Shown here piece by piece: positions 8,417-17,051 of a stretch of 34,959 nt of DNA. The notes under the pieces are model-generated. The model did no database searches and was not told the DNA's origin. It was given only the letters and a program-made list of their open reading frames with translations. Origin of the DNA: an uncultured Christensenellaceae bacterium (GTDB lineage Bacteria; Bacillota; Clostridia; Christensenellales; Borkfalkiaceae); the NCBI GenBank assembly GCA_910587625.1, contig CAJUMW010000005.1:77747-112705 (forward strand), given 5' to 3'. The stretch's first letter is position 1. Each line of letters starts with the position of its first letter. The position numbers and the translations under genes were made by a program.

Positions 8417-8989
8417 TTAGAACTGAACGTTTACGTTCTCTCTCTCTCTGTAATCGGTAATCTCAAACATTGCAATGGGTTGAAGTCCCATAAATCCTGC
8501 AATTATCGACGAGGGGAACGAGTGAAGTTTTATATTATATTGTCTGACAGTTGCGTTATAATATCTGCGCGACTGTGCAAGCTCTGTTTCTATTTCGCGG
8601 AGCTGTGCCTGCAACGACATAAAGTTTGCGTTGGCTTTTAAATCGGGATATCTTTCGACAACCATATTGAGGTTGTTTACAGCCTGCGACAGTTCGTTGT
8701 CGAGATTAATTTTGTCGTTGGTAGTAGTTGCCTGCGAGCGCGCTTCGACTATTCTAATCAAAGTTTCGCTTTCGTGGCTTGCATATCCCTTAACTGTGTT
8801 TACAACATTTGGGATAAGGTCAAACCTCTTTTTAAGCGATACGTCTATGGTGGAAAACGCTTCGTCGCACTGTACGCTCATTGCAACAAGCTTGTTATGG
8901 CTTGTAATTATCCAGATGATAAGCAAAAGCACAACTGCAATAGCAACACCTATGCCGACCCAACCGCCGATACCGAGAAGAAGTTTCAT
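8417..8989 (-). CDS. lemA: LemA family protein
   Basis: A 190-aa LemA protein with one N-terminal transmembrane helix (about residues 6-28) followed by a long antiparallel helical domain. Family blocks seen are CDEAFSTIDVSLKKRFDLIPNVVNTVKGYASHE, the YPDLKANANFMSLQAQLREIET segment and RRYYNATVRQYN near the C-terminus. The function of LemA is not settled. The start is the ATG after AGGAGATATTT. It is the middle gene of nudix-lemA-DUF2207: the nudix stop is 13 nt upstream and the DUF2207 ATG is 3 nt downstream. Confidence 0.95.
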   Translation of the reverse strand: MKLLLGIGGWVGIGVAIAVVLLLIIWIITSHNKLVAMSVQCDEAFSTIDVSLKKRFDLIPNVVNTVKGYASHESETLIRIVEARSQATTTNDKINLDNELSQAVNNLNMVVERYPDLKANANFMSLQAQLREIETELAQSRRYYNATVRQYNIKLHSFPSSIIAGFMGLQPIAMFEITDYRERENVNVQF

Positions 8990-9002
8990 AAATATCTCCT
9001 AA

Positions 9003-9494
9003 TTAAAGTTTTTTAATTTCGGCAAAAGCGCTCTTTAAAAACGTTTCTGCCGTTGAATCTTTGCGTATAGCTTCCAAAGCTTCATCAAACGAAAACCATT
9101 TAATGTCGTCTATTTCCTTGTCGTCTTTGACGGGGTCTCCGTTTTCAGCCATTATTACATAACCGAGCATTAACACATTTCTCGGTTCGTGATAGCGTGA
9201 CGACATATATTTAAACTTTACGGTGTCAAGTTTAGTTTCCTCTTTAAACTCGCGAGTAACCGCTTTTTCTGCGGTTTCTCCTTTTTTAATATATCCTGCA
9301 AATAAAATATAATCGTCATGCCCTTTATGTTTGGCAAGTAATATCTTGTCTTTTGTTCTGTTTGTTACAACCATACTGACGGCAGTCGGAAATTGCGCAA
9401 AACGATATTCTTTACAATTTTTGCAGTAGGGTACCAAGCCTTCGCCGTTTGCGAACATAAGCGTCAATTTCTCACCGCATTCCGTACAATACAT
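9003..9494 (-). CDS. NUDIX hydrolase with N-terminal zinc ribbon (NudC-like)
   Basis: Hydrolyses a nucleoside-diphosphate-linked substrate, possibly NAD(H) or a capped or damaged nucleotide. The 163-aa protein opens with a CxxC...CxxC zinc ribbon (CTEC at about residues 3-6, CKNC at 23-26). The Nudix box runs from about residue 72: GYIKKGETAEKAVTREFKEE, with Gly, Glu, RE and EE in register and Lys where the final Gly usually stands. The zinc ribbon plus Nudix layout is shared with NADH pyrophosphatases, but the protein is shorter than NudC, so substrate is uncertain. It is the first gene of the operon with lemA, with a GGAGG ribosome site. Confidence 0.88.
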   Translation of the reverse strand: MYCTECGEKLTLMFANGEGLVPYCKNCKEYRFAQFPTAVSMVVTNRTKDKILLAKHKGHDDYILFAGYIKKGETAEKAVTREFKEETKLDTVKFKYMSSRYHEPRNVLMLGYVIMAENGDPVKDDKEIDDIKWFSFDEALEAIRKDSTAETFLKSAFAEIKKL

Positions 9495-9524
9495 AATTAA
9501 ACCTCCTTATAATTTCATAGCATA

Positions 9525-9553
9525 ATTATACAACAATTTTAAACATATTTCAA
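9525..9553 (-). promoter_or_regulatory. Promoter of nudix-lemA-DUF2207
   Basis: Minus strand TTGAAA (9553-9548), 17 bp, TATAAT (9530-9525). Confidence 0.8.
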
Positions 9554-9580
9554 TAGTTTTACCGAAATTTTACAAATTTA

Positions 9581-9609
9581 TTGACATTAAATCACACATA
9601 TTATATAAT
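9581..9609 (+). promoter_or_regulatory. Promoter of UDPGP gene
   Basis: Consensus TTGACA (9581-9586), 17 bp, TATAAT (9604-9609). The leader is about 29 nt, with AAGG at 9634-9637 before the ATG at 9645. Confidence 0.88.
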
Positions 9610-9644
9610 AAACTAAAATAAAACATTCTTTTTAAGGCAATAAA

Positions 9645-10859
9645 ATGGATTACGAAAGGGCAAAATCTTATTTGGAAAAGCGCGGACAAACTCATCTTTT
9701 GGAGTACTATGACGAGCTTTCTCCAAACGACAGAGAACAACTTTTAAAAGATATAGAAAATACTAATTTTTCGGCAGTGACAAATCTTAGTACGGCAAAT
9801 GCAAAGCGCGGTAAAATTACGCCGATTTCCGCCGTAACTATAAACGATATAAAGCGCAGAAGCGCACAGTTTGAAAGTGTCGGGCTTGACTTTTTGCGCG
9901 CAGGTAAAGTAGGCGCCGTCTTGCTTGCCGGAGGACAGGGCTCGCGACTTGGCTTTAACGGACCCAAGGGCAAATTCAATATAGGTGTAACGCGCTATCT
10001 CTCTATTTTTGAACAGCAAATGGCAAACATAGCCGAAGTAAACGAAAAATCTGGCAGACATTTCCACTTGTTTATTATGACAAGCCGCTTAAACAACGAC
10101 GAAACCGTCGAGTTTTTCGAGGAGAATAAGTTTTTCGGCTATCCCAAGGATAAAATTCATTTTTATATTCAGGACGTTGCGCCTACCTGCGACTATAACG
10201 GCAAAGTTTTTTTGGATGAAAAGCACCGCGTTTCGCTTGCCCCCAACGGCAACGGCGGGTGGTATTCTTCGCTTGTCAACAGCGGTCTTGCAAGAATAAT
10301 GGAGCGCGACAATATCGAGTGGCTTAACGTTTACAGCGTGGACAATGTGTTGCAGCGCATATGCGACCCCGTGTTTATAGGCGCTACAATTTTAAAGGGA
10401 GTGCGTTGCGGAGCAAAGGTAGTAAAAAAAGTCAATGCCGAAGAAAAAGTCGGCGTTTTATGCAACGAAAACGGCAAACCTTCGATAATTGAATATTATG
10501 AAATGCCCGAAAACTTAAAAAACAAGACTAAAAAGGGAGAGCTTGTCTACCGCTACGGCGTTACGTTAAATTATCTTTTTAACGTTCACGACCTCAACTT
10601 GACGCTATCCGGGAAACTTCCATACCATCTTGCCGAAAAGGCAATACCGCACGTTGAAAACGGTGAACGCATTAAACCTCAGGCGCCCTGCGGCTATAAA
10701 CTTGAAACGCTTGTAGTCGATATGGTCAAGTTAATGGGCACATGTCTTGCATTTGAAATCGAGCGAGAAAAGGAATTTGCTCCCGTTAAAAATGCGGAGG
10801 GCAACGACAGTGTGGCAACGGCACGCGAACTTTTAAAGCTTAACGGTGTCGAGCTTTAA
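9645..10859 (+). CDS. UDPGP-type UTP:sugar-1-phosphate uridylyltransferase (UAP1/AGX-like)
   Basis: Predicted to join UTP with a sugar-1-phosphate (glucose- or N-acetylglucosamine-1-phosphate) to give a UDP-sugar. The 404-aa sequence has the UDPGP type 1 nucleotide-binding loop VGAVLLAGGQGSRLGFNGPKG (about residues 88-108), FHLFIMTS followed by a helix, APNGNGGWYSSL, NVYSVDNVLQRICDPVFIG (metal-binding Asp region), and a KKVNAEEKVGVL block. This is the eukaryote-like family (UAP1/UGP2), not bacterial GalU or GlmU. Substrate choice between glucose and GlcNAc cannot be fixed by eye. It is monocistronic from a strong promoter; no clear terminator is seen before the protease gene. Confidence 0.88.
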   Translation: MDYERAKSYLEKRGQTHLLEYYDELSPNDREQLLKDIENTNFSAVTNLSTANAKRGKITPISAVTINDIKRRSAQFESVGLDFLRAGKVGAVLLAGGQGSRLGFNGPKGKFNIGVTRYLSIFEQQMANIAEVNEKSGRHFHLFIMTSRLNNDETVEFFEENKFFGYPKDKIHFYIQDVAPTCDYNGKVFLDEKHRVSLAPNGNGGWYSSLVNSGLARIMERDNIEWLNVYSVDNVLQRICDPVFIGATILKGVRCGAKVVKKVNAEEKVGVLCNENGKPSIIEYYEMPENLKNKTKKGELVYRYGVTLNYLFNVHDLNLTLSGKLPYHLAEKAIPHVENGERIKPQAPCGYKLETLVVDMVKLMGTCLAFEIEREKEFAPVKNAEGNDSVATARELLKLNGVEL

Positions 10860-10922
10860 TTTTCACGTTTCTTTCAAAATATAAAAATTCAATGAACTTT
10901 TCTTTTTAAAAGCTTATGCTAA

Positions 10923-10951
10923 TTGACAATTATGTATATAAGTCATACTAT
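10923..10951 (+). promoter_or_regulatory. Promoter of trypsin-like lipoprotein gene
   Basis: TTGACA (10923-10928), 17 bp, TACTAT (10946-10951). A GAGG ribosome site at 10970-10973 sets the ATG at 10979. Confidence 0.78.
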
Positions 10952-10978
10952 TTATATATATAAAGGCGCGAGGTATGT

Positions 10979-12307
10979 ATGAAAAAGCTAATAATTGCAA
11001 TAATTGCGGTAACGGTGTCGGCTATGTTGCTTTTGGGCGGTTGTGTCAATCTTTCCGGAGTGGACGGAAAGGACGGCCGCGACGGCAAAGACGTTTCTAT
11101 CCGTGAAATATTTGAGGAAGCAAACAACGAAAGGAAAAAAGATGGGCTTGAAGAACTCGATTTTTTGGAATTTATAGAAGAATATCTCAATTATGACAGC
11201 TCTACTATTGAAAACAGCGTTTCATTGCAGACAAACATAAACAACTCGCTGCGTTCCGCCGTGTCGGTTCGTGCGGATTTCACCGTAACATCCTACAGTT
11301 GGGGTAAACCCATAACACAAACGCAGACCTATTTCGGCGGCGGGGTAATTATAGACCTCGATAAAGAAAGCGGCAACGCGCTTGCGGTTACCAACTGCCA
11401 CGTCGTATATAATGAAAACGCAACCAAAAGAATTTCACAAAATGTTTATCTGTATTTGTACGGACAGGACGATGACTATACAAATCCCAATTGCGCTATC
11501 TCCGCAAAGGTAATAGGCGCGTCCCAAACTTACGATATCGCGCTATTAAAGGTTGAAAATAACGATATATTAAAAAACAGCGACGCCTTAGCGGCAAACT
11601 TCGATAAAAGCGACGACGTATATACGGGTGAAACCGTTTATGCAATCGGCAATCCCGAAGGTTACGGAATGTCCGCAACACAGGGAATTATAAGTAAAGA
11701 GAGTGAAACTATCTCGATAAATTTATCTTCGTCCTCATATTTGCAGAATATCAAAGAATACAGGGTAATTAGGACGGACGCGGCAATAAACAGCGGTAAC
11801 TCGGGCGGCGGACTTTTCAATCGTGCCGGAAAACTTGTCGGCATAGTTAATTCGAAATCGGGAGAAAGCGACGTTGACAACATGGGCTTTGCGCTTCCGT
11901 CAAGCAACGTTCGGCGGCTTGTAAATCTTATGCTTGACAGCTATAATTCAAACGGTTTTTCGGGTTCTAACGGAATAGTTCGCGCATACCTAAAAGCCGA
12001 ATATACCTCACAGCCCAAGGCTTCCAAATGGAACGAGTCAAAGGGAGTTTACGAAATATATGAAAGCGTTTCAATCAACGTTGCGGCAGACGGACTTGAG
12101 GTTGGCGACTCTGTTCGTGCGATAAAGCTTTTGGACGGCAACGGAGATGTTGTGGAGGACAGGGAGGTCACAAGGCTGTATCATCTCGACGACGTTTTGC
12201 TTTCCGCGCGTACGGGCTATACTGCCGAAGTTACCGTGTCGCGCGGCGGCTCGGAACAAGTAATTTCAGTTCCTATAACAGCCTCGCACTTTGTTTCAAT
12301 GGATTAA
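10979..12307 (+). CDS. S1C/HtrA-like serine protease, predicted lipoprotein
   Basis: A secreted trypsin-fold protease probably acting in envelope protein quality control. The 442-aa chain has a lipoprotein signal peptide ending in the lipobox LLGG-Cys22. A short collagen-like stretch, GKDGRDGKD, follows at about residues 30-38, then an acidic helical region. The catalytic triad is recognisable: His in TNCHVV (about residue 140), Asp in QTYDIALLKV (about 182), Ser in INSGNSGGGLFN (about 269). Substrate-binding GFALPSSNV follows. The last 100 residues may be a PDZ-like module (LEVGDSVRAIKL... VTVSRGG) in degenerate form. HtrA proteins usually have a helix anchor; here a lipid anchor is predicted instead. 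Confidence 0.9.
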   Translation: MKKLIIAIIAVTVSAMLLLGGCVNLSGVDGKDGRDGKDVSIREIFEEANNERKKDGLEELDFLEFIEEYLNYDSSTIENSVSLQTNINNSLRSAVSVRADFTVTSYSWGKPITQTQTYFGGGVIIDLDKESGNALAVTNCHVVYNENATKRISQNVYLYLYGQDDDYTNPNCAISAKVIGASQTYDIALLKVENNDILKNSDALAANFDKSDDVYTGETVYAIGNPEGYGMSATQGIISKESETISINLSSSSYLQNIKEYRVIRTDAAINSGNSGGGLFNRAGKLVGIVNSKSGESDVDNMGFALPSSNVRRLVNLMLDSYNSNGFSGSNGIVRAYLKAEYTSQPKASKWNESKGVYEIYESVSINVAADGLEVGDSVRAIKLLDGNGDVVEDREVTRLYHLDDVLLSARTGYTAEVTVSRGGSEQVISVPITASHFVSMD

Positions 12308-12317
12308 TTAAAATTTT

Positions 12318-12344
12318 AAAAGCGCCTTTAAAGGCGCTTTTTTT
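12318..12344 (+). terminator. Bidirectional terminator between protease and metA
   Basis: 24-bp perfect palindrome, AAAAGCGCCTTT (12318-12329) and its complement (12330-12341), with T continuing to 12344. The metA stop codon (12343-12345, minus strand) touches the stem, so both convergent units use it. Confidence 0.9.
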
Positions 12345-13260
12345 ATACTTCGTTAATGTTGTACGGCGTAACTTGGTAAACGTAATAGTTAAGCCAATTT
12401 ATGTAAAATAGGTTTGCGGTCGAAGTCCAATTCATCTTTACTTCGTTCATTTGTTTGTCGGCAAAGTAATTGACGGGCGGCTTAATATCAAGCCCCTTCG
12501 AAAGGTCGCGCTCGTACTCATTTTTAAGCGTAAATCTGTCGTACTCCATATGACCCGTTACAAACACTTGTCTGTTGTCGCAGCTCTTTATAATAGAGGC
12601 TCCGGCACGTTTCGAGTACGCTAAAATTTTAAGGTTATCGATGTGCAGAATGTCCTTTGCGTAAATGATAGTGTGCCTCGAATGCGGCATATGAAATTCA
12701 TCTGAAATGCCGCGCATGAGCGGCTCGGCAACTCCGTCGTTTATCTTTTGGTGCGCAAAAATACCAAAGCATTTTTCCTTTAACGGGTGCTTTTTAATGC
12801 CGTAAAAATAGTGCAGCGCGGCTTGCGCTCCCCAGCAGATAAAAAGCGTGGAAGTGACGTTCAGCTTGGTCCAATCTAAAATTTCTTTAAGTTCGTTCCA
12901 ATATGTAACTTGCTCGAACGCCATATTTTCGACGGGTGCGCCCGTAATAATCATACCGTCGAATTTATTGTTTTTAACCTCGTCAAAAGTTTTGTAAAAC
13001 TTGTCCAAATGCGTTTTATCGGTGTGGGTTGCGTTGTACGTCGAAGTTTTGATAAGCGTTACGTTTACCTGCAAGGGAGAGTTGGACAAAAGTCGCATAA
13101 ACTGCGTTTCCGTAGTTTCCTTTGTCGGCATAAGGTTCAAAATTGCAATTTCTATGGGGCGAATTTCCTGCGTAACCGCGCGCATTTTATCCATTACGAA
13201 AATTTTTTCGTCGGTAAGAATTTTAAAAGCCGGAATATCTTTATCGATGACAATGGGCAT
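12343..13260 (-). CDS. metAA: Homoserine O-acetyltransferase (MetA family)
   Basis: Acylates homoserine for methionine synthesis. The 305-aa length matches the MetA family. The catalytic Cys142 lies in FICWGAQAALHYFYGI and the His237/Glu239 pair in TGHMEYDR. Residue 111 is Glu (TGAPVENMAF). In this family Glu at 111 has been linked to acetyl-CoA use and Gly, as in E. coli, to succinyl-CoA use, so the product is predicted to be O-acetylhomoserine. This fits the O-acetylhomoserine sulfhydrylase gene 3 nt upstream. An AAAAGG ribosome site lies within the end of metY. Databases often label this family homoserine O-succinyltransferase, which would mislead here. Confidence 0.93.
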   Translation of the reverse strand: MPIVIDKDIPAFKILTDEKIFVMDKMRAVTQEIRPIEIAILNLMPTKETTETQFMRLLSNSPLQVNVTLIKTSTYNATHTDKTHLDKFYKTFDEVKNNKFDGMIITGAPVENMAFEQVTYWNELKEILDWTKLNVTSTLFICWGAQAALHYFYGIKKHPLKEKCFGIFAHQKINDGVAEPLMRGISDEFHMPHSRHTIIYAKDILHIDNLKILAYSKRAGASIIKSCDNRQVFVTGHMEYDRFTLKNEYERDLSKGLDIKPPVNYFADKQMNEVKMNWTSTANLFYINWLNYYVYQVTPYNINEV

Positions 13261-13263
13261 AAT

Positions 13264-14535
13264 TTAAACCTTTTCCAATGCTTGTTCCAAATCGGCAATA
13301 ATGTCGTCGGCGTTTTCTATTCCGACGGAAAGTCTTATAAGGTTGTGCGGCACGCCTGCGGCTTTCAAATCTTCCTCCGAAAGCTGTCTGTGCGTGGTGG
13401 AAGCCGGGTGCAGAACGCAGCTTCTCACGTCGGCAACGTGCGTTTCCTGTGTAATTAGTTGCAGCGCCTCTAAAAACTTGGCGCATTTTTCCACGCTGCC
13501 TTTAATGCCGAAGCTCATCATACCGCCTTGACCGTCGGGCATATACTTCATTGCAAGCGCGTGATACTTGTTGTCGGGAAGCGAGGGGTGGTTAATCCAC
13601 TCTATTTTTGCGTGGTTTTTGAGAAACAGCGCAACTTTTTTAGCGTTTTCGCTGTGGCGTTCCATTCTGAGCGCAAGGGTGTCGCTGCCTATGTACGAAA
13701 TAAATCCGTTTTGCGGACTCATAATGGCACCGAAGTCGCGCATCATCTGCGCGCGGCACTTAGTTCCGAACGCGACGGGTAAGTCCGCATATACCAAACC
13801 GTGATAGCTTTCGTCGGGTTCGTTAAACGATTTGTAACGCGCGTTTCCCTTGAAATTAAAGTTGCCCAAATCAATAATTACACCGCCGAGCGCCGCCGCG
13901 TGTCCGTCGAGATACTTTGACGAGGAATGAATTACAAGGTGTGCGCCCCAATTTTTGGGTCGGCACAAAACGGGCGTTGCAAGCGTGTTGTCAACCGCAA
14001 ACAAAACTTCGTGTTTTTGTGCGATTTTTGAAATTTTTTCAAAGTCGAGAACAATTATCGAAGGGTTTGCAACCGTTTCGGTAAATATCATTTTTGTTCT
14101 GTCGTCAATCAGCTTTTCAATCTCTTCCGCTGGCGCGTCGGGGTTGAAAAATCTGCACTCTATTCCCAGCTTCGGCAAGGTTGTGGAAAACAAATTGTAT
14201 GTTCCGCCGTAAATTGCCGAGGAAGAAATAATGTTATCTCCCGCCCCCGCTACGGTAAAAATAGCAAGCGAAGTGGCGGACATACCCGAAGCGCAACCGA
14301 TGCCGCAGACGCCGCCTTCAAGTGCGGCAACTTTTCCCTCAAACGCCGCAACCGTCGGGTTGGCAAGACGGGAGTAGAAGTAGCCCTCGCTCTTCAAATC
14401 GAACAAGTCCGCCATTTCCTGCGTTTTGGGATAGAAAAACGTAGTCGACTGAGCTATAGTCGGAATTCTGCTTTCTCCCGACTTGGGAGAGTAACCTGCC
14501 TGAACGCAAAGCGTGTCTATCTTAAAATTTTTCAT
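13264..14535 (-). CDS. metY: O-acetylhomoserine sulfhydrylase (PLP-dependent)
   Basis: Converts O-acetylhomoserine and sulfide to homocysteine. The 423-aa Cys/Met-metabolism PLP enzyme starts MKNFKIDTLCVQAGYSPKSG. Typical blocks are PTIAQSTTFFYP, the YSRLANPTVAAFE region, FAVDNTLATPVLCRP, and the PLP lysine in VIHSSSKYLDGHAAALGG (about residue 210). The start is set at 14535 because GAGG lies 7 nt upstream (14538-14541). An in-frame extension to 14658 would run into smpB and is rejected. It sits 16 nt after the smpB stop and 3 nt before metA, so methionine genes appear attached to the secG-rnr-smpB group. No SAM riboswitch is visible between smpB and metY. Confidence 0.95.
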   Translation of the reverse strand: MKNFKIDTLCVQAGYSPKSGESRIPTIAQSTTFFYPKTQEMADLFDLKSEGYFYSRLANPTVAAFEGKVAALEGGVCGIGCASGMSATSLAIFTVAGAGDNIISSSAIYGGTYNLFSTTLPKLGIECRFFNPDAPAEEIEKLIDDRTKMIFTETVANPSIIVLDFEKISKIAQKHEVLFAVDNTLATPVLCRPKNWGAHLVIHSSSKYLDGHAAALGGVIIDLGNFNFKGNARYKSFNEPDESYHGLVYADLPVAFGTKCRAQMMRDFGAIMSPQNGFISYIGSDTLALRMERHSENAKKVALFLKNHAKIEWINHPSLPDNKYHALAMKYMPDGQGGMMSFGIKGSVEKCAKFLEALQLITQETHVADVRSCVLHPASTTHRQLSEEDLKAAGVPHNLIRLSVGIENADDIIADLEQALEKV

Positions 14536-14551
14536 ATTTGACCTCGTAAAA

Positions 14552-15004
14552 TTATTTGTATTCTTTAAGCTGTCTGTCAAGCGCGCGTTTTTCATCGCGT
14601 TCGGCAATAGTTCTTTTTTTGTCGTAGTTCTGTTTGCCCTTGCAAAGCGCAATTTCAACTTTTATAAGACTGCCCGAAAAATAAAGTGCAAGCGGAACAA
14701 TGGTGTAGCCCTTTTCGTTTATTTTTCCGGCAAGCCTGGAAAGCTCGTGTCTGTGCATAAGCAGCCGCCTGTCGCGCTTCGAGTCCTTTACCGAAAATGC
14801 TCCGGCTTTGTCATAGAGGGGAATGTGCAGATTTTTCAAAGTCAGCTCTCCGTTTTTCAAAATACAAAAGCTGTCCTTCAAGTTGCAGTTGCCAAGCCTG
14901 AGTTGCTTGACTTCCGCACCCTCCAAAACTATTCCGGCCTCGAATTTTTCTATTACGAAATACTCGTAAAGCGCGTATTTGTTGTAAGCAATTTGTTTAG
15001 TCAT
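14552..15004 (-). CDS. smpB: SsrA-binding protein SmpB
   Basis: Partner of tmRNA in trans-translation rescue of stalled ribosomes. The 150-aa protein shows NKYALYEYFVIEKFEAGIVLEGAEVKQLR at the N-terminus, then HIPLY, KRDRRLLMHRHEL, GYTIVPLALYF and the basic C-terminal tail KGKQNYDKKRTIAERD. All are SmpB hallmarks. No Shine-Dalgarno precedes the ATG; instead TATAAT lies 7 nt upstream, so an unleadered transcript is possible besides read-through from rnr (stop 19 nt upstream). The ssrA tmRNA gene is not in the window. Confidence 0.97.
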   Translation of the reverse strand: MTKQIAYNKYALYEYFVIEKFEAGIVLEGAEVKQLRLGNCNLKDSFCILKNGELTLKNLHIPLYDKAGAFSVKDSKRDRRLLMHRHELSRLAGKINEKGYTIVPLALYFSGSLIKVEIALCKGKQNYDKKRTIAERDEKRALDRQLKEYK

Positions 15005-15011
15005 TTTCTAT

Positions 15012-15041
15012 ATTATATAATAATTATTTGTGTATTTGCAA
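15012..15041 (-). promoter_or_regulatory. Candidate internal promoter for leaderless smpB mRNA
   Basis: Minus strand TTGCAA (15041-15036), 18 bp, TATAAT (15017-15012), then 7 nt to the smpB ATG. The -35 lies in the last codons of rnr. The predicted +1 is at or one base before the ATG. Confidence 0.5.
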
Positions 15042-16997
15042 ACCTTTTTGTCCGACAAGTTTAAAAATAACTCTAAGCCTGCCAAGGTCGCAGTCGACGA
15101 CTTTTATTTTTACTTTATCCCCGAGTCTGAACTTGTTTTTCGCGCCTTTTAATAAAAACTTATCCTCGAAATATTCATACTCGTCTTTCGGCAAGTCCTC
15201 AAGCGGAACAATGCCCTCTATCGTGTTGTCAAGCTCGCAAAATATTCCAAAGCCCGTGACTCCCGAAATTACCGCGTCAAACTCCTCACCCAACCTTTCG
15301 TTCATATATGCAAGCTTGTACAAGTCGTCGACTTTGCGCTCGCATTCGTCGGCAACGCGCTCCCTTGCGGAAGTATCTATTCCCGACTCGTGCGCTATGC
15401 GCCCGTATAATTTTATGGCGTTTTCTTTCTTGCCCGATAAAATTTCTTTTAAGTTTCTGTGTACAAACAAATCGGGATAGCGGCGGATAGGGGAGGTAAA
15501 GTGGCAGTAACATTCCGAAGCCAAGCCGAAGTGCCCCAAATTTTCCTCGCAGTAACGCGCCTTTTGCATAGAGCGCAGCATTACTTTATTTATAATCGAG
15601 TAAAATGGTTTGTCCTCGCAGTGCGTCAAAATATTCTGGAAATCTATAGGCTTTAAATCGCTTACGTCACCTCGGGCGTTTACACCCAAATCCCGTAAAA
15701 AGGCAAAAAACGAGCTTGCTTTGTCCTCCGAAGGGCTTTCATGCACGCGGTAAAGGCAGGGTGCACCGTGCTTTTGCAAAAATTCGGCAACCGCCTCGTT
15801 GGCGGAAATCATAAATTGCTCTATAATGCGTTGCGAAATCGTGCGCTCGGCGTTTGGTATAACAATTTCTCCGTTTCCGTCAACGTAAATATGTGCCTCT
15901 TTCACGTCGAGCGTAACGTTGCCAAGCTTTTCACGCCGCCTTTCCATTGCAAGGCAAAGCGTTTCCATATCCCTTACGATGTCTACTATGTCGGAATATT
16001 TTTCGCATAACTTTGCATCATTCTCGCAAATTGCCGTAATCTCGTTATAGGTGGTGCGATGCCTGCTGCAAATTACCGAGTTGTAAATTTTGTAGCTGAC
16101 TCTCTCTCCGTCGGGAGTAAACGTCATCACGCAGGACATTGCATATCTGTCCTCTCCCTCGTTCAAAGAGCAAGCCCCGTTGGAAAGCTCTTTGGGTAGC
16201 ATGGGCAGAACTCTGTCGGGAAAATAAACGCTGGTGCCGCGATCGTAAGCGTTTCTGTCCAAAACGGAAGTAAACTTAACGTAATGGCTGACGTCGGCAA
16301 TGTGTACGCCAAGCACAAAATTTTCCCCCTGCCTTTCTAAGGATACGCCGTCGTCGATGTCGCGCGTGTCCTCTCCGTCGATAGTTATAATCAACTTATC
16401 GCGGAAATCTTTTCTGGTACCTAAAACAATCTTTTCTTCGGCAGCTTCGCGCGCTTGGTCTATAACGTTTTGCGGAAATTCTTCTTCGAGATTATACGAG
16501 CGGATAATAGATAATTCCTCCGTCAGCAAATCTCCTTCCTCACCCAAAATTTCAATAACTTTGCCTTCTGGCGCTTTGTTTTTGGGAAAAGCGCAAACTT
16601 CGCAAACAACTTTATCTCCGCCTTTTGCGCCGAGGGTAGAGGAGGGGTTTATAAAAATCGTGGGCTGCTTTGAGTTATCGGGATAGACAAAGGCGTAGTT
16701 TCTGTCGCGTTCGAAAGTGCCTATAACTTTCTTTAAACCGCGTTCGGTAATGCGTATAACGTACGCTTCGTCCTTAGTGCCGCGCCTGTGCGCAAAAATA
16801 ACCTTATCTCCGTGATATGCGCCGTTCACGTCGCGGCGCGGTACAAAAAAGTCGTGTCCCAAATCCTCGTCGGGTATGATAAATACAAAGCCGCGGTCTG
16901 TGCCCGAAACCGTGCCCGTGTACGTTTTATCGCGCTTATTTTTGGCTTTTGCGCTCTTTCTTGTAAAACTTTTAAAAACTTTTTTTGTATTGTTCAT
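15024..16997 (-). CDS. rnr: Ribonuclease R
   Basis: Processive 3'-5' exoribonuclease of the RNB family that degrades structured RNA and works with tmRNA/SmpB. The 657-aa protein is shorter than many RNase R proteins. The N-terminus is a short basic tail (KKVFKSFTRKSAKAKNKRDK) followed by cold-shock-type OB domains (GTVSGTDRGFVFIIPDE, about 27-140). The catalytic RNB domain has the metal-binding aspartates in DGEDTRDIDDGVSLER (about 207-222) and HFTSPIRRYPDLFVHR (about 510-525). A C-terminal S1 domain (FDAVISGVTGFGIFCEL...) ends the chain. The ATG at 16997 has only a weak GGAA upstream. secG lies upstream beyond a hairpin and smpB downstream, a classic Bacillota order. Confidence 0.97.
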   Translation of the reverse strand: MNNTKKVFKSFTRKSAKAKNKRDKTYTGTVSGTDRGFVFIIPDEDLGHDFFVPRRDVNGAYHGDKVIFAHRRGTKDEAYVIRITERGLKKVIGTFERDRNYAFVYPDNSKQPTIFINPSSTLGAKGGDKVVCEVCAFPKNKAPEGKVIEILGEEGDLLTEELSIIRSYNLEEEFPQNVIDQAREAAEEKIVLGTRKDFRDKLIITIDGEDTRDIDDGVSLERQGENFVLGVHIADVSHYVKFTSVLDRNAYDRGTSVYFPDRVLPMLPKELSNGACSLNEGEDRYAMSCVMTFTPDGERVSYKIYNSVICSRHRTTYNEITAICENDAKLCEKYSDIVDIVRDMETLCLAMERRREKLGNVTLDVKEAHIYVDGNGEIVIPNAERTISQRIIEQFMISANEAVAEFLQKHGAPCLYRVHESPSEDKASSFFAFLRDLGVNARGDVSDLKPIDFQNILTHCEDKPFYSIINKVMLRSMQKARYCEENLGHFGLASECYCHFTSPIRRYPDLFVHRNLKEILSGKKENAIKLYGRIAHESGIDTSARERVADECERKVDDLYKLAYMNERLGEEFDAVISGVTGFGIFCELDNTIEGIVPLEDLPKDEYEYFEDKFLLKGAKNKFRLGDKVKIKVVDCDLGRLRVIFKLVGQKGLQIHK

Positions 16998-17018
16998 ATG
17001 TATATAAATTCCAAAATT

Positions 17019-17042
17019 AAAGGCGGCTATATAGCCGCCTTT
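17019..17042 (-). terminator. Hairpin between secG and rnr (attenuator or weak terminator)
   Basis: Perfect 24-bp palindrome, AAAGGCGGCTAT (17019-17030) and its complement to 17042. On the minus strand it follows secG by about 9 nt and is followed by a broken T run (TTTAATTTT). It may trim secG mRNA while letting some transcripts into rnr. Confidence 0.7.
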
Positions 17043-17051
17043 GTATGTCTA

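Noticed and set aside
14536..14551. SAM riboswitch before metY
   Set aside because: Only 16 nt separate smpB and metY.
14536..14658. In-frame N-terminal extension of metY
   Set aside because: It would run through the smpB stop and coding end; GAGG stands directly before the ATG at 14535 and the extension has no family similarity.
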